46,552 bases of DNA from an uncultured Oscillospiraceae bacterium (GTDB lineage: Bacteria > Bacillota > Clostridia > Oscillospirales > Acutalibacteraceae). The stretch is from the NCBI GenBank assembly GCA_948471095.1, contig CAOKRG010000017.1, positions 1-46,552 of the forward strand, read 5' to 3'. The stretch's first letter is position 1. Every line of letters starts with the position of its first letter. The notes below the pieces were generated by a model, which worked only from the letters and a program-made list of their open reading frames with translations, was not told the origin of the DNA and did not search any database. Positions 1 through 7,567 of this stretch are shown one piece after another. The translations under genes and the position numbers were made by a program.

Positions 1-37
1 ATTCTACAAACCTTGTCTCTTTTTATTTTTGCGAAAC

Positions 38-343
38 TTATTTTACCTTATCTTGGGCGAAAGCACTGCCCATAGTTCTTACAAGCTGATCTGGCCTGTT
101 GTATTTGACCTTGGCGTAAATATCCATAGTGATTTTGCTGCTCTCATGGCCTGCCAGGTATTGGACCGTTTTGGGGTCCACCGATGAATGAATCAGATTT
201 GTGATATAAGTATGTCGTAGCTGGTGCGGCGTCACTTCAAAATCCAGGCTGTAAACTACTCTGCCATTATGGGCCGCTTTTTCTCCAAGAACCGGTGTGA
301 CTGTATGCTTTATGCGCTTTCCATCTTCATACCGGTATCGTCG
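38..343 (-). pseudogene. Tyrosine integrase, C-terminal fragment
   Basis: This is the C-terminal end of the catalytic domain of a tyrosine site-specific recombinase. The frame is open from a stop at 344-346 and holds the HQLRHTY box (the R-H-x-x-Y region) near 218-238, then GHESSKITMDIYAKV, which carries the second His and the nucleophilic Tyr. About 100 residues remain. The family is usually 350-400 residues, so the DNA-binding N-terminus and the first catalytic Arg are gone. A GTG at 235 could start a 65-residue peptide but has no convincing ribosome site. Upstream, the frame runs straight into a surface-protein fragment on the same strand. It cannot act as an integrase. Confidence 0.85.
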
Positions 344-780
344 TCATACGCCCCACCAATCCCGGCACACACACCAGATCCGGTAGCAGCGATGGTTCCG
401 CCGTTGATTACCACCGTTCCACAGTCAAAATTGCCGGTTTTACCAGTTGGAGCATACCAAGCGCCGCCGATACCGGCACTATCGCTACCAGAAACAGTCA
501 GCGAACCTGTGCTTTCTTCGGTAATGACTAAAGTTGCGTCTACCGGTACATAAATTCCGGCGAGATTACTATTAGCCGTTATTGTATTGTTACCATCTAA
601 GGTTAGGTTCATCGTCCCGCCGGGCATGATGCCAACGACGGCAGGACTAAGATTTAATCCTGAAAAAGTTATATCGTGGGTACCGCTTTCTACAAGAATT
701 TTAGCAGCCTCTACGACTCCACCTTGAACATTCTGTGTAGCCACGGTTGCGCTCCACGCGGAAAACTGCCATATCTCCAC
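310..780 (-). pseudogene. Surface protein fragment with Gly/Thr-rich repeats
   Basis: The translated segment is rich in Gly, Thr, Ser and Val, with recurring patterns such as LTVSGSDSAGIGGA and INGGTIAATGSGVCAGIGGA. This is the pattern of parallel beta-helix-like repeats in very large secreted or cell-wall proteins of gut Clostridia. There is no signal peptide, anchor or plausible start, so it is an internal fragment of a much larger gene. Its 3' side meets the integrase fragment around 320-345. Its 5' side meets trpF around 735-780, so the exact left limit of real homology is uncertain. The substrate or ligand cannot be told. Confidence 0.6.
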
Positions 781-1113
781 CGCCTGCGGAACCTGACGGA
801 TAAGCCGGTCTGGCAGGCGTTCCGCATAAAGTCCCGGGAGGACGTGGAGCGGGCCAAGCGGAGCAGCGCGGACAGGATTCTGCTGGATTCCGGCGCGGGG
901 ACAGGGCTCAGCTTCAACTGGGGGTTCATCGGGGAGCTCCAGCGGCCCTACCTGCTGGCAGGGGGGCTAACCCCCGGCAGCGTGGGGCTGGCTCTGAAAA
1001 AACTCTCCCCCTGGGGGGTGGACGTGAGCTCGGGAATCGAGACGGACGGGCGCAAGGACCCGGAGAAAATGGCGGCATTTGTTGCCGCGGTGAGAAAGGA
1101 AGATACAAGATGA
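754..1113 (+). pseudogene. trpF: Phosphoribosylanthranilate isomerase, 5'-truncated
   Basis: This is the C-terminal half of TrpF, the third-step isomerase of tryptophan synthesis. Recognisable features are KPVWQAFRI, the phosphate-binding [12 protein letters not shown] strand-loop, LAGGLTPG and the final GVDVSSGIE segment. About 115 residues remain of the usual 200-210. The first half, including the catalytic Cys region, is replaced by unrelated surface-protein DNA on the other strand. The frame is open back to an ATG at 676, but that part is not TrpF. Its stop overlaps the trpB start as ATGA, the normal operon arrangement. Unless this is an assembly join, the enzyme is dead. Confidence 0.8.
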
Positions 1114-2300
1114 GTGAGAAAAAGGGGCGGTTCGGTATCCACGGCGGGCAGTACATCCCGGAAACTTTGATGAACGCCGTGATCGAGCTGGAAAGAGCCT
1201 ATGATTTTTACAAAAACGACCCGGCTTTTAACCGGGAGCTAACGGAGCTGCTGGACGAGTACGCGGGCCGGCCCTCCCGGCTGACCTTTGCCAAAAAGAT
1301 GACGGAGGACCTGGGTGGGGCGAAAATCTACCTCAAGCGGGAGGACTTGAACCACACCGGCTCCCACAAGATCAACAATGTCCTGGGGCAGGCTTTGCTT
1401 GCCAAAAAGATGGGCGAGACCCGGCTCATCGCCGAGACCGGTGCGGGCCAGCATGGGGTTGCCACGGCCACGGCCGCCGCCCTGATGGGCATGGAGTGCG
1501 TGGTGTTCATGGGGAAAGAGGACACGGAGCGGCAGGCCCTGAACGTGTACCGTATGCGGCTTTTGGGGGCAGAGGTGGTGCCTGTCACCACCGGCACGGC
1601 TACCCTAAAAGATGCGGTCTCCGAGGCCATGCGGGAGTGGACCCGGCGCATTGACGACACCCACTACTGCCTGGGCTCGGTGATGGGCCCCCACCCCTTC
1701 CCCACCATCGTCCGGGACTTCCAGGCGGTGATATCCCGGGAGGTGAAGGCCCAGCTCATGGAAAAAGAGGGGCGGCTCCCGGACGCGGTGCTGGCCTGCG
1801 TGGGCGGGGGCTCCAACGCTATGGGCAGTTTCTATCATTTTATTAAGGATGAATCCGTGCGGCTCATTGGCTGCGAGGCGGCGGGCCGGGGCACGGACAC
1901 CTTCGAGACCGCCGCCACCATCGCCACCGGGCGGGAGGGTATCTTTCATGGGATGAAGTCCTATTTCTGCCAGGATGAGTTCGGGCAGATCGCCCCGGTA
2001 TACTCCATCTCGGCGGGGCTGGACTACCCCGGCATCGGCCCGGAGCACGCCTGGCTCCACGACACGAGCCGGGCGGAGTACGTTGCCATTACGGACGATG
2101 AGGCGGTGGAGGCTTTCGAGTATCTCAGCCGTATGGAAGGGATTATCCCGGCGATTGAATCCGCCCACGCCGTGGCCCATGCCATAAAGCTGGCCCCCAC
2201 AATGGGCAAGGAGCAAATTATCGTTATTACCATTTCCGGGCGCGGTGACAAGGACGTGGCGGCTATCGCCCGGTACAGAGGGGAGGATATTTATGAGTAA
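1110..2300 (+). CDS. trpB: Tryptophan synthase beta chain
   Basis: The beta subunit condenses indole with L-serine to give L-tryptophan, using PLP. The 396-residue protein has the full family length. HTGSHKINN contains the PLP-binding Lys87, AETGAGQHG contains catalytic Glu109, and GGGSN at 232-236 binds the cofactor phosphate. The ATG overlaps the trpF stop by ATGA, and the last 8 bases overlap the trpA start, so beta and alpha are translationally coupled. No promoter is visible just upstream, and the upstream operon is disrupted, so how the gene is transcribed is unclear. TrpB with TrpA could still make Trp from indole plus serine. Confidence 0.97.
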   Translation: MSEKKGRFGIHGGQYIPETLMNAVIELERAYDFYKNDPAFNRELTELLDEYAGRPSRLTFAKKMTEDLGGAKIYLKREDLNHTGSHKINNVLGQALLAKKMGETRLIAETGAGQHGVATATAAALMGMECVVFMGKEDTERQALNVYRMRLLGAEVVPVTTGTATLKDAVSEAMREWTRRIDDTHYCLGSVMGPHPFPTIVRDFQAVISREVKAQLMEKEGRLPDAVLACVGGGSNAMGSFYHFIKDESVRLIGCEAAGRGTDTFETAATIATGREGIFHGMKSYFCQDEFGQIAPVYSISAGLDYPGIGPEHAWLHDTSRAEYVAITDDEAVEAFEYLSRMEGIIPAIESAHAVAHAIKLAPTMGKEQIIVITISGRGDKDVAAIARYRGEDIYE

Positions 2301-3078
2301 GATTGCGAAGGCTTTTGAGAAAACCAAGGCGTTCATCCCCTTCGTCACCTGCGGCGACCCGGATCTGGAGACGACTGCCCAGGTGGTGCGGGCTATGGCG
2401 GAGGCCGGGGCGGACCTGATTGAGCTGGGCATACCCTTCTCAGACCCCACCGCCGAGGGGCCGGTGATTCAAGGGGCAAACCTGCGGGCGCTGAAAGCCG
2501 GGACCACCACGGATAAAATCTTTGACTTGGTGCGGGATTTGCGCCGGGATGTGAGCGTGCCGATGGTGTTCATGACCTACGCCAACGTGGTGTTCTCCTA
2601 TGGGACGGAGCGCTTTGTGTCCACCTGCGAGGACATCGGCATGGACGGGCTTATCCTGCCTGACTTGCCTTTTGAGGAAAAGGAGGAGTTCGCGCCTGTC
2701 TGCCGCAAATATGGCATTGACTTGATTTCTCTGGTTGCCCCCACCTCGGCGGACCGTATCGCCATGATTGCCAGGGAGGCGGAGGGGTTCTTGTACATCG
2801 TGTCCAGCCTGGGGGTCACCGGGAGCCGCTCGGAGATTACCACGGACTTGGGCGCTATTATACAAGTGGTGCGGGAGAACACGTCTGTACCCTGCGCTAT
2901 TGGGTTCGGCATCTCCACCCCGGAGCAGGCGAAGAAAATGGCCGCCCTTTCGGACGGCGCTATCGTTGGGTCGGCGATTATCAAGCTGCTGGAACAGTTC
3001 GGGAAGGACGCGCCAGAGCGGATTGCTGATTATGTTCGGGAGATGAAGGGGGCGGTGGGTTATAGGCCCAGCCTATAA
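2293..3078 (+). CDS. trpA: Tryptophan synthase alpha chain
   Basis: The alpha subunit cleaves indole-3-glycerol phosphate to indole, which is channelled to TrpB. The ATG at 2293 is chosen because GGGGAGG sits just upstream within the end of trpB, and the product starts [24 protein letters not shown] as in the family (261 residues). The catalytic Glu lies in [11 protein letters not shown] (Glu44). The second catalytic acid position is Glu55 in DPTAEGP, where the enteric enzyme has Asp; I believe this variant is common in Firmicutes. The GFGIS and IVGSAI phosphate-binding loops are present. It is the last gene of the trp remnant. Confidence 0.97.
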   Translation: MSKIAKAFEKTKAFIPFVTCGDPDLETTAQVVRAMAEAGADLIELGIPFSDPTAEGPVIQGANLRALKAGTTTDKIFDLVRDLRRDVSVPMVFMTYANVVFSYGTERFVSTCEDIGMDGLILPDLPFEEKEEFAPVCRKYGIDLISLVAPTSADRIAMIAREAEGFLYIVSSLGVTGSRSEITTDLGAIIQVVRENTSVPCAIGFGISTPEQAKKMAALSDGAIVGSAIIKLLEQFGKDAPERIADYVREMKGAVGYRPSL

Positions 3079-3102
3079 CCCAATATCCATTCCAAGTATT
3101 GG
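3057..3102 (+). other. Perfect inverted repeats over the trpA stop
   Basis: GGGTTATAGGC (3057-3067) and GCCTATAACCC (3071-3081) form an 11-bp perfect stem with a 3-base loop that contains the trpA stop region. A second pair, CCAATA (3080-3085) and TATTGG (3097-3102), follows at once. There is no T-run, so this is not a standard intrinsic terminator. It may stabilise the mRNA end or bind a protein. Confidence 0.6.
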
Positions 3103-3128
3103 ACAAAAGCACCGCCGCCGGGTATAAT
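3099..3128 (+). promoter_or_regulatory. Probable metQNI promoter
   Basis: TTGGAC at 3099-3104 and TATAAT at 3123-3128 are separated by 18 bases. They lie about 60 bases before metQ, giving a short leader. The leader is too short for a SAM or T-box riboswitch. Confidence 0.65.
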
Positions 3129-3186
3129 AGGCTTGCGCTTCAAAAAGGAAACGCTACACTATATACATAAAGGAGCAAGGTAAACG

Positions 3187-4110
3187 ATGAAACGGAAACT
3201 TTTAAGAATCGTAAGTCTGGCACTCATTGCAGCCCTGCTGCTGACCCTGGCGGCCTGCGGCGGGGATGGTGGAACGTCCTCGGGGAGTTCGGAGAGTTCA
3301 GAGAGCTCTGAAAACTCCGCCAGCGCGGACAGCACTGCCTCCGGCGACAAGAAGATAACTGTGGGCGTGAACCCGGTGCCCCACGCGGACATCTTGGAAA
3401 ATGCCGTCAAGGCCGAGCTGGCCAAGGACGGCTGGGAACTGGAGGTCGTGGTCTTCCAGGACTATGTACTGCCCAACACCTCCCTTGAGGAGGGCGAGCT
3501 GGATGCCAACTACTTCCAGACCCTGGGCTACATGAACACCCAGAACGAGGAGGCTGGGCTGCATTTGGCAGCGGTGGCCGGGGTACATATCGAGCCCATG
3601 GGCATCTACTCCGAGAAGTACAGTTCTCTTGACGAGCTGCCGGACGGGGCCGAGATCGGCGTGCCCAACGACACCGACAACATGACCCGGGGCCTGGAAC
3701 TGCTGGTGCAGAAGAAGCTGCTCAACTCCCTGGGAGACTTTGGCACAGACCCCAATGTGACCGCCGAGTCCCTCACGGACGACAAGGAGGCCAACCCCCA
3801 CGGCTACAAGATAACCACCCTGGAGGCCGCCAGCCTGCCCCTGTCCCTGCCGGATTTGGATGCGGCGGCAATCAACGGCAACTATGCCATCGGCGCGGAG
3901 CTGCCCGACAAGCACCCTGCCCTGGACATCGAGGAGTTTGACGAGGACTCCACTGTGCGGCGCACCAATTTTGTGGTGGTGAAGCAGGGGAACGAGGACA
4001 GCGAGAAGACCAAAGCGCTGGTTGCGGCGATCCAGTCCGACGCCGTGAAGGACTACATAGAGAGCACCTATAAGGGCGCGGTGATCCCGTCCTTTATCGA
4101 GGCACCGTGA
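3187..4110 (+). CDS. metQ: Methionine ABC transporter lipoprotein
   Basis: This is the substrate-binding lipoprotein of a MetNIQ (NlpA-family) importer. The N-terminus is a short basic stretch, a hydrophobic core and a lipobox ending LAAC, followed by a Gly/Ser/Glu-rich linker (GTSSGSSESSESSENSAS). The mature part starts ITVGVNPVPHADILENA, typical of MetQ, and has the DANYFQTLGYM segment and a FVVVKQGNED end. At 307 residues the length is normal. A ribosome site, AAAGGAGCAAGG, precedes the ATG. The GTGA overlap with metN shows operon coupling. The substrate is inferred as methionine and perhaps its sulfoxide, given the reductase two genes downstream. Confidence 0.9.
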   Translation: MKRKLLRIVSLALIAALLLTLAACGGDGGTSSGSSESSESSENSASADSTASGDKKITVGVNPVPHADILENAVKAELAKDGWELEVVVFQDYVLPNTSLEEGELDANYFQTLGYMNTQNEEAGLHLAAVAGVHIEPMGIYSEKYSSLDELPDGAEIGVPNDTDNMTRGLELLVQKKLLNSLGDFGTDPNVTAESLTDDKEANPHGYKITTLEAASLPLSLPDLDAAAINGNYAIGAELPDKHPALDIEEFDEDSTVRRTNFVVVKQGNEDSEKTKALVAAIQSDAVKDYIESTYKGAVIPSFIEAP

Positions 4111-5081
4111 TAGAAATATGTGACGTGCGGAAATCCTTTCGGGACCTTACGGTCCTGAAGGGAATTTCGCTTAAAATTGAGGACCATGAGATTTACGGCA
4201 TCGTAGGGCAGAGCGGCGCGGGGAAGTCCACCCTGCTGCGCTGTATCAACGGACTGGAGCCCTACGATTCCGGCGAAATCCTGGTAGACGGCTCGCCGGT
4301 GGACAGCGGCGACAAGAAATCCCTGCGGCTGCTGCAAAAGCGCATGGGCATGATTTTTCAGAGCTTCAACCTGCTGGAACGGCTGGATGTGTACGACAAT
4401 ATCGCCCTGCCCATGAAGTTCTGGGGCCAAAAGCCCAAGTCCCCGGAGAGCCGCAGGAAAATCGAGGAGCTGGTGCGCCTGGTGGGCCTGGAGGATAAAC
4501 TCCACGCCCGGCCACGGGAACTCTCCGGCGGGCAGAAGCAGAGGGTGGCAATCGCGCGGGCCCTGGTGCTGGACCCGCAGTTCCTTCTCTGCGATGAGGC
4601 CACCAGCGCCCTGGACCCGGAGATAACAAAGGAGATTTTGGCCCTGCTGCAGAAGATAAACCGGGAGCTGGGGCTGACAATCGTGGTAGTGACCCACCAG
4701 ATGGAGGTAGTCAAGCAGATATGCAGCCGGGTTGCCTTCCTCTATAACGGCAGCGTGCTCTCTGAGGGCCGGCCCGAGGAGCTGTTCATCCGGCCCAAGC
4801 AGCCGGAGATTCAGGCGTTCCTCCGGGACCGCTCGGAGCTCCTGCCCGATACTGGGGTGAACATCCAGATATTTTTTGTGGGCGAGGAGGGCTCCGAGCA
4901 GCCGGTCGTCACCCAGATGGCCCGGGAGCTGGGGAAAGATTTCAGCATCTGCTGGGCAAAGCTGGAGGATTTTCGGGACAAGGTGTTTGGCAGCCTGGTG
5001 TTGAACATTGAGGAGGGGGACCGGGAGCAGGTCTGCAATTTCCTCACGTCGAAAAATATCACCTGGGAGGTGCTGGAATAA
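4107..5081 (+). CDS. metN: Methionine ABC transporter ATPase
   Basis: This is the ATP-binding subunit that powers the MetNIQ importer. It has Walker A GQSGAGKST, Q-loop MIFQSFNLL, signature ELSGGQKQR, Walker B FLLCDEATSALD and the H-loop VTHQ. About 90 residues follow the nucleotide-binding domain and match a C-terminal NIL domain (NIQIFFVGEE onward), which in E. coli MetN binds methionine and inhibits transport. The GTG start overlaps the metQ stop, and its TAA overlaps the metI ATG. The length (324 aa) is slightly short but complete. The NIL domain suggests feedback control by cytoplasmic methionine. Confidence 0.93.
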   Translation: MIEICDVRKSFRDLTVLKGISLKIEDHEIYGIVGQSGAGKSTLLRCINGLEPYDSGEILVDGSPVDSGDKKSLRLLQKRMGMIFQSFNLLERLDVYDNIALPMKFWGQKPKSPESRRKIEELVRLVGLEDKLHARPRELSGGQKQRVAIARALVLDPQFLLCDEATSALDPEITKEILALLQKINRELGLTIVVVTHQMEVVKQICSRVAFLYNGSVLSEGRPEELFIRPKQPEIQAFLRDRSELLPDTGVNIQIFFVGEEGSEQPVVTQMARELGKDFSICWAKLEDFRDKVFGSLVLNIEEGDREQVCNFLTSKNITWEVLE

Positions 5082-5743
5082 TGGGCGGGATTTTGAATAA
5101 CACCGGCATGACCGAGGTCATCCTCACAGCCCTGTGGCAGACGGTATACATGGTGTTCTGGTCCACGCTGCTGTCGGTGATCATCGGCTTCATCCCGGCA
5201 ATCATTTTGACCCTTACCGCCCCGGACGGCCTGCACCCGATCCGGCCGGTGTATGAGCTTTTGAGCTTTCTCATCAACGTGTTCCGCAGCTTCCCATTCA
5301 TCATCCTGCTGGTGCTGGTGATCCCCTTTACCCGGCTGGTGGTGGGCAAGGCCATTGGCACCACGGCCTCCATCGTGCCCCTGACCCTCTCGGCTATCCC
5401 CTTCATTGCCAGGGTGATAGAGACCGCCCTGCGGGAGACGGACCCCGGAGTCATTGAGGCGGCCAGGTCCTTCGGGGCCTCCGACTGGCAGATACTATGG
5501 CGGGTTTATATCAAGGAGTCTGTACCCCGGATTCTGAACGGGGTGGTGCTGCTTATCATCTCCCTGGTGGGCTATTCGGCCATGGCGGGGACCGTGGGGG
5601 GCGGCGGTATCGGCGATATCGCCATCCGCTTCGGCTACCAGCAGTACCGGACGGACTACCTGGTGGTCTGCTCGGTAATCCTAATTATATTTGTACAGCT
5701 CATACAGATGATTGGCAACCATCTGTATAAGCGCCTGTCCTAA
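5081..5743 (+). CDS. metI: Methionine ABC transporter permease
   Basis: This is the membrane subunit of the MetNIQ importer. The 220-residue protein has about five hydrophobic segments and the cytoplasmic coupling motif EAARSFGASDWQILWRVYIKES, the EAA loop that docks onto MetN. LVGYSAMAGTVGGGGIGDIAIRFGYQ is the usual C-terminal MetI block. The ATG overlaps the metN stop by one base. The fRMsr gene follows after 9 bases with a good AAGGAGG site, so all four genes are probably one transcript. Confidence 0.93.
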   Translation: MGGILNNTGMTEVILTALWQTVYMVFWSTLLSVIIGFIPAIILTLTAPDGLHPIRPVYELLSFLINVFRSFPFIILLVLVIPFTRLVVGKAIGTTASIVPLTLSAIPFIARVIETALRETDPGVIEAARSFGASDWQILWRVYIKESVPRILNGVVLLIISLVGYSAMAGTVGGGGIGDIAIRFGYQQYRTDYLVVCSVILIIFVQLIQMIGNHLYKRLS

Positions 5744-5752
5744 GGAGGAAAT

Positions 5753-6223
5753 ATGCCAAACTATGAACTGATGGCCAAACAGATACGCTCCCTGGCGGAA
5801 ATCGACCGGGACTTCGTGCCCCTGCTCTCCAATGCCGCCGCTATCCTATGGGAGGGGCTGGAGCGTGTGAACTGGGTGGGGTTCTACCTGATGGACAAGG
5901 GGAGCCTTTTGGTGGGTCCCTTCCAGGGCAAGACGGCCTGTGTGCGGATAGAGGTCGGCAAGGGGGTCTGCGGCACTGCCGTGGCCCGGGACCAGGTCCA
6001 GCGGGTGGAGGACGTGCATAAATTTCCCGGCCATATCGCCTGCGACAGCGCCTCCCGCTCGGAGATCGTGCTGCCCATCCACAGCGGCGGGCGGATTGTG
6101 GGCGTGCTGGACATTGACAGCCCGGAAAGAGCCCGTTTCACGGCAGAGGACGAGAGAGGGCTGGCGCTGGTGGTGGAGGCCCTGGAGAGTGTGGCGGATT
6201 TCTCCCGGCTGCGGCTCATATAG
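5753..6223 (+). CDS. msrC: Free methionine-(R)-sulfoxide reductase (GAF)
   Basis: This GAF-domain enzyme reduces free methionine-R-sulfoxide to methionine with thioredoxin as electron donor. The 156-residue sequence has Cys63, Cys73 and Cys97 in the contexts TACVRI, GVCGTA and HIACDSASRSEIVLPI. The spacings of 10 and 24 residues are those of the three catalytic and resolving cysteines of E. coli fRMsr (84/94/118), so it should be active. The location right after metI suggests that imported oxidised methionine is repaired at once. The start is set by TAAGGAGGAAAT before the ATG. Confidence 0.92.
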   Translation: MPNYELMAKQIRSLAEIDRDFVPLLSNAAAILWEGLERVNWVGFYLMDKGSLLVGPFQGKTACVRIEVGKGVCGTAVARDQVQRVEDVHKFPGHIACDSASRSEIVLPIHSGGRIVGVLDIDSPERARFTAEDERGLALVVEALESVADFSRLRLI

Positions 6224-6254
6224 TCCGTTACTATGATGAAAGAGGCGGCATCCT

Positions 6255-7187
6255 ATGACCTTGCAGCAGATACACTACATTATTACCATAGCGGAAGCAG
6301 GCTCCATAAATAAAGCCGCGGAGGTCTTGTATGTGGCCCAGCCATCCCTGACCAGCGCTTTGCAGGAGGTGGAAAAGGAGCTGGGCATCACCTTGTTTTA
6401 CCGCAGCGGCCGGGGCATCGCTCTGACCCAGGACGGGGCGGAGTTTCTGCTGCACGCCCGGCAGGTGTACCAGGAGTACCAGTCGCTGATGGACAAATAT
6501 GGAAGGGCCCAGAACCTGAAAAAGAAGTTCGGGGTCTCCACCCAGCACTATTCCTTCGCGGTCAAGGCCTTTGTGGACCTGGTAAAGCGTTTCGACACCT
6601 CCCGGTATGAGTTCGCCATCCGGGAGACAAAGACCCGGGAGGTGCTTCAGGACGTGGGCAATATGCGCAGCGAAATTGGCGTCCTGTATCTCAGCGACTT
6701 CAACCGGGCTGCTATCCAGAAGCTTTTGCGCACGGGCGGGCTGGAGTTCCACCCGCTGACCAGCTGCCCAACCTATGTGTACCTTTGGTCCGGGCACCCT
6801 CTGGCTAAGAGGGATTCCATCGGCTTTGACGACCTGCAGGACTATCCCTGCCTATCCTTCGAGCAGGGGGATGGCGCGTCCTTTTACTTCGCGGAGGAGA
6901 TTCTGAGTACAATGGAATACGCCCGGGTCATCAAGGCCAACGACCGGGCCACCATGCTGAACCTGATGGTGGGGCTGAACGGCTACACCCTCTGCTCGGG
7001 CATCATCTGCGCGGAGCTAAATGGGGAAGGCTGCCTGGCGGTGCCCTTTCGGGCGGATTCGGTAGAGGAGAGCAGCACCATGGAGCTGGGGTATATTACC
7101 CGGAAAAGCACCATGCTAAGCCGGATTGGCAGGCTCTATATTCAGGAGGTGCGGCGGACTTTGGGGCTTCCGGCTGAGGAGGTGTGA
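6255..7187 (+). CDS. LysR-family transcriptional regulator
   Basis: This is a 310-residue LysR-type regulator. Residues 1-60 form the winged helix-turn-helix (IHYIITIAEAGSINKAAEVLYVAQPSLTSALQEVEKELG). The rest is the periplasmic-binding-like effector domain, which here is rather divergent and holds no residues from which I can name a ligand. It lies 31 bases after the methionine sulfoxide reductase on the same strand and ahead of a terminator, so it most likely controls this met operon. Sulfur amino-acid sensing is an inference from position only. LysR genes are more often divergent from their targets, so the co-directional layout is mildly unusual. Confidence 0.9.
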   Translation: MTLQQIHYIITIAEAGSINKAAEVLYVAQPSLTSALQEVEKELGITLFYRSGRGIALTQDGAEFLLHARQVYQEYQSLMDKYGRAQNLKKKFGVSTQHYSFAVKAFVDLVKRFDTSRYEFAIRETKTREVLQDVGNMRSEIGVLYLSDFNRAAIQKLLRTGGLEFHPLTSCPTYVYLWSGHPLAKRDSIGFDDLQDYPCLSFEQGDGASFYFAEEILSTMEYARVIKANDRATMLNLMVGLNGYTLCSGIICAELNGEGCLAVPFRADSVEESSTMELGYITRKSTMLSRIGRLYIQEVRRTLGLPAEEV

Positions 7188-7202
7188 ATATTTTTCTGAG
7201 TG

Positions 7203-7232
7203 GGGCAGGCCCGCAAGGGCCTGCCCTTTGCT
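7203..7232 (+). terminator. Intrinsic terminator after the met/LysR operon
   Basis: GGGCAGGCCC (7203-7212) and GGGCCTGCCC (7217-7226) form a perfect 10-bp stem with a GCAA tetraloop, followed by a T-rich stretch (TTTGCTATTTCT). Confidence 0.88.
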
Positions 7233-7315
7233 ATTTCTATAGACTAAGCCTGTAGCTGAATATAATTATTTCATGTAAATACTAAGCAAATTTCCACTCT
7301 AACCTTATGTAACTT

Positions 7316-7363
7316 GGCAAATGGCGGCAAAGCCTTGATTTTCAGGCGTTTCCGCCATTTGCC
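7316..7363. repeat. 12-bp inverted repeat near a mobile-element edge
   Basis: GGCAAATGGCGG (7316-7327) and CCGCCATTTGCC (7352-7363) are perfect inverted copies 24 bases apart, in an AT-rich gap (7233-7463) with no gene. The location just outside an integrase 3' end suggests an element end or terminator. A second inverted pair (GTAGTAAAA near 7430 and TTTTACTAC near 7458) lies next to the integrase stop. Confidence 0.5.
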
Positions 7364-7463
7364 GTATGGGAGAGTTTTTCGCATATACCGGCATATCCCG
7401 GCGTGACTTTGCGTTGAAACGTAGTACGGAAGTAGTAAAAGCGGCCTTTCGCTTCCTTTTTTA

Positions 7464-7559
7464 CTACGCAGCCAGCCGCTCCATCTCTGCCTTTACGGAA
7501 CAGGCGTCAACATGGGTGTAATAGTCCAGCGTCATTGTGATGTTGGCGTGGCCCATGAT
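7464..7559 (-). pseudogene. Tyrosine integrase, last 31 residues only
   Basis: On the minus strand the frame reads IMGHANITMTLDYYTHVD and ends at a TAG (7464-7466). This is the final helix pair of a tyrosine recombinase with the GHxxxxxTxxYYTH nucleophile region. Homology stops abruptly at about 7559, where the DUF927 gene begins on the other strand. Everything upstream of the motif is missing. It differs from the integrase stub at 38-343, so it comes from another element. Confidence 0.8.
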
Positions 7560-7567
7560 AGGACAAT

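Noticed and set aside
3129-3186. SAM riboswitch or T-box before metQ
   Set aside because: The leader after the promoter is only about 50 nt and has none of the conserved motifs.
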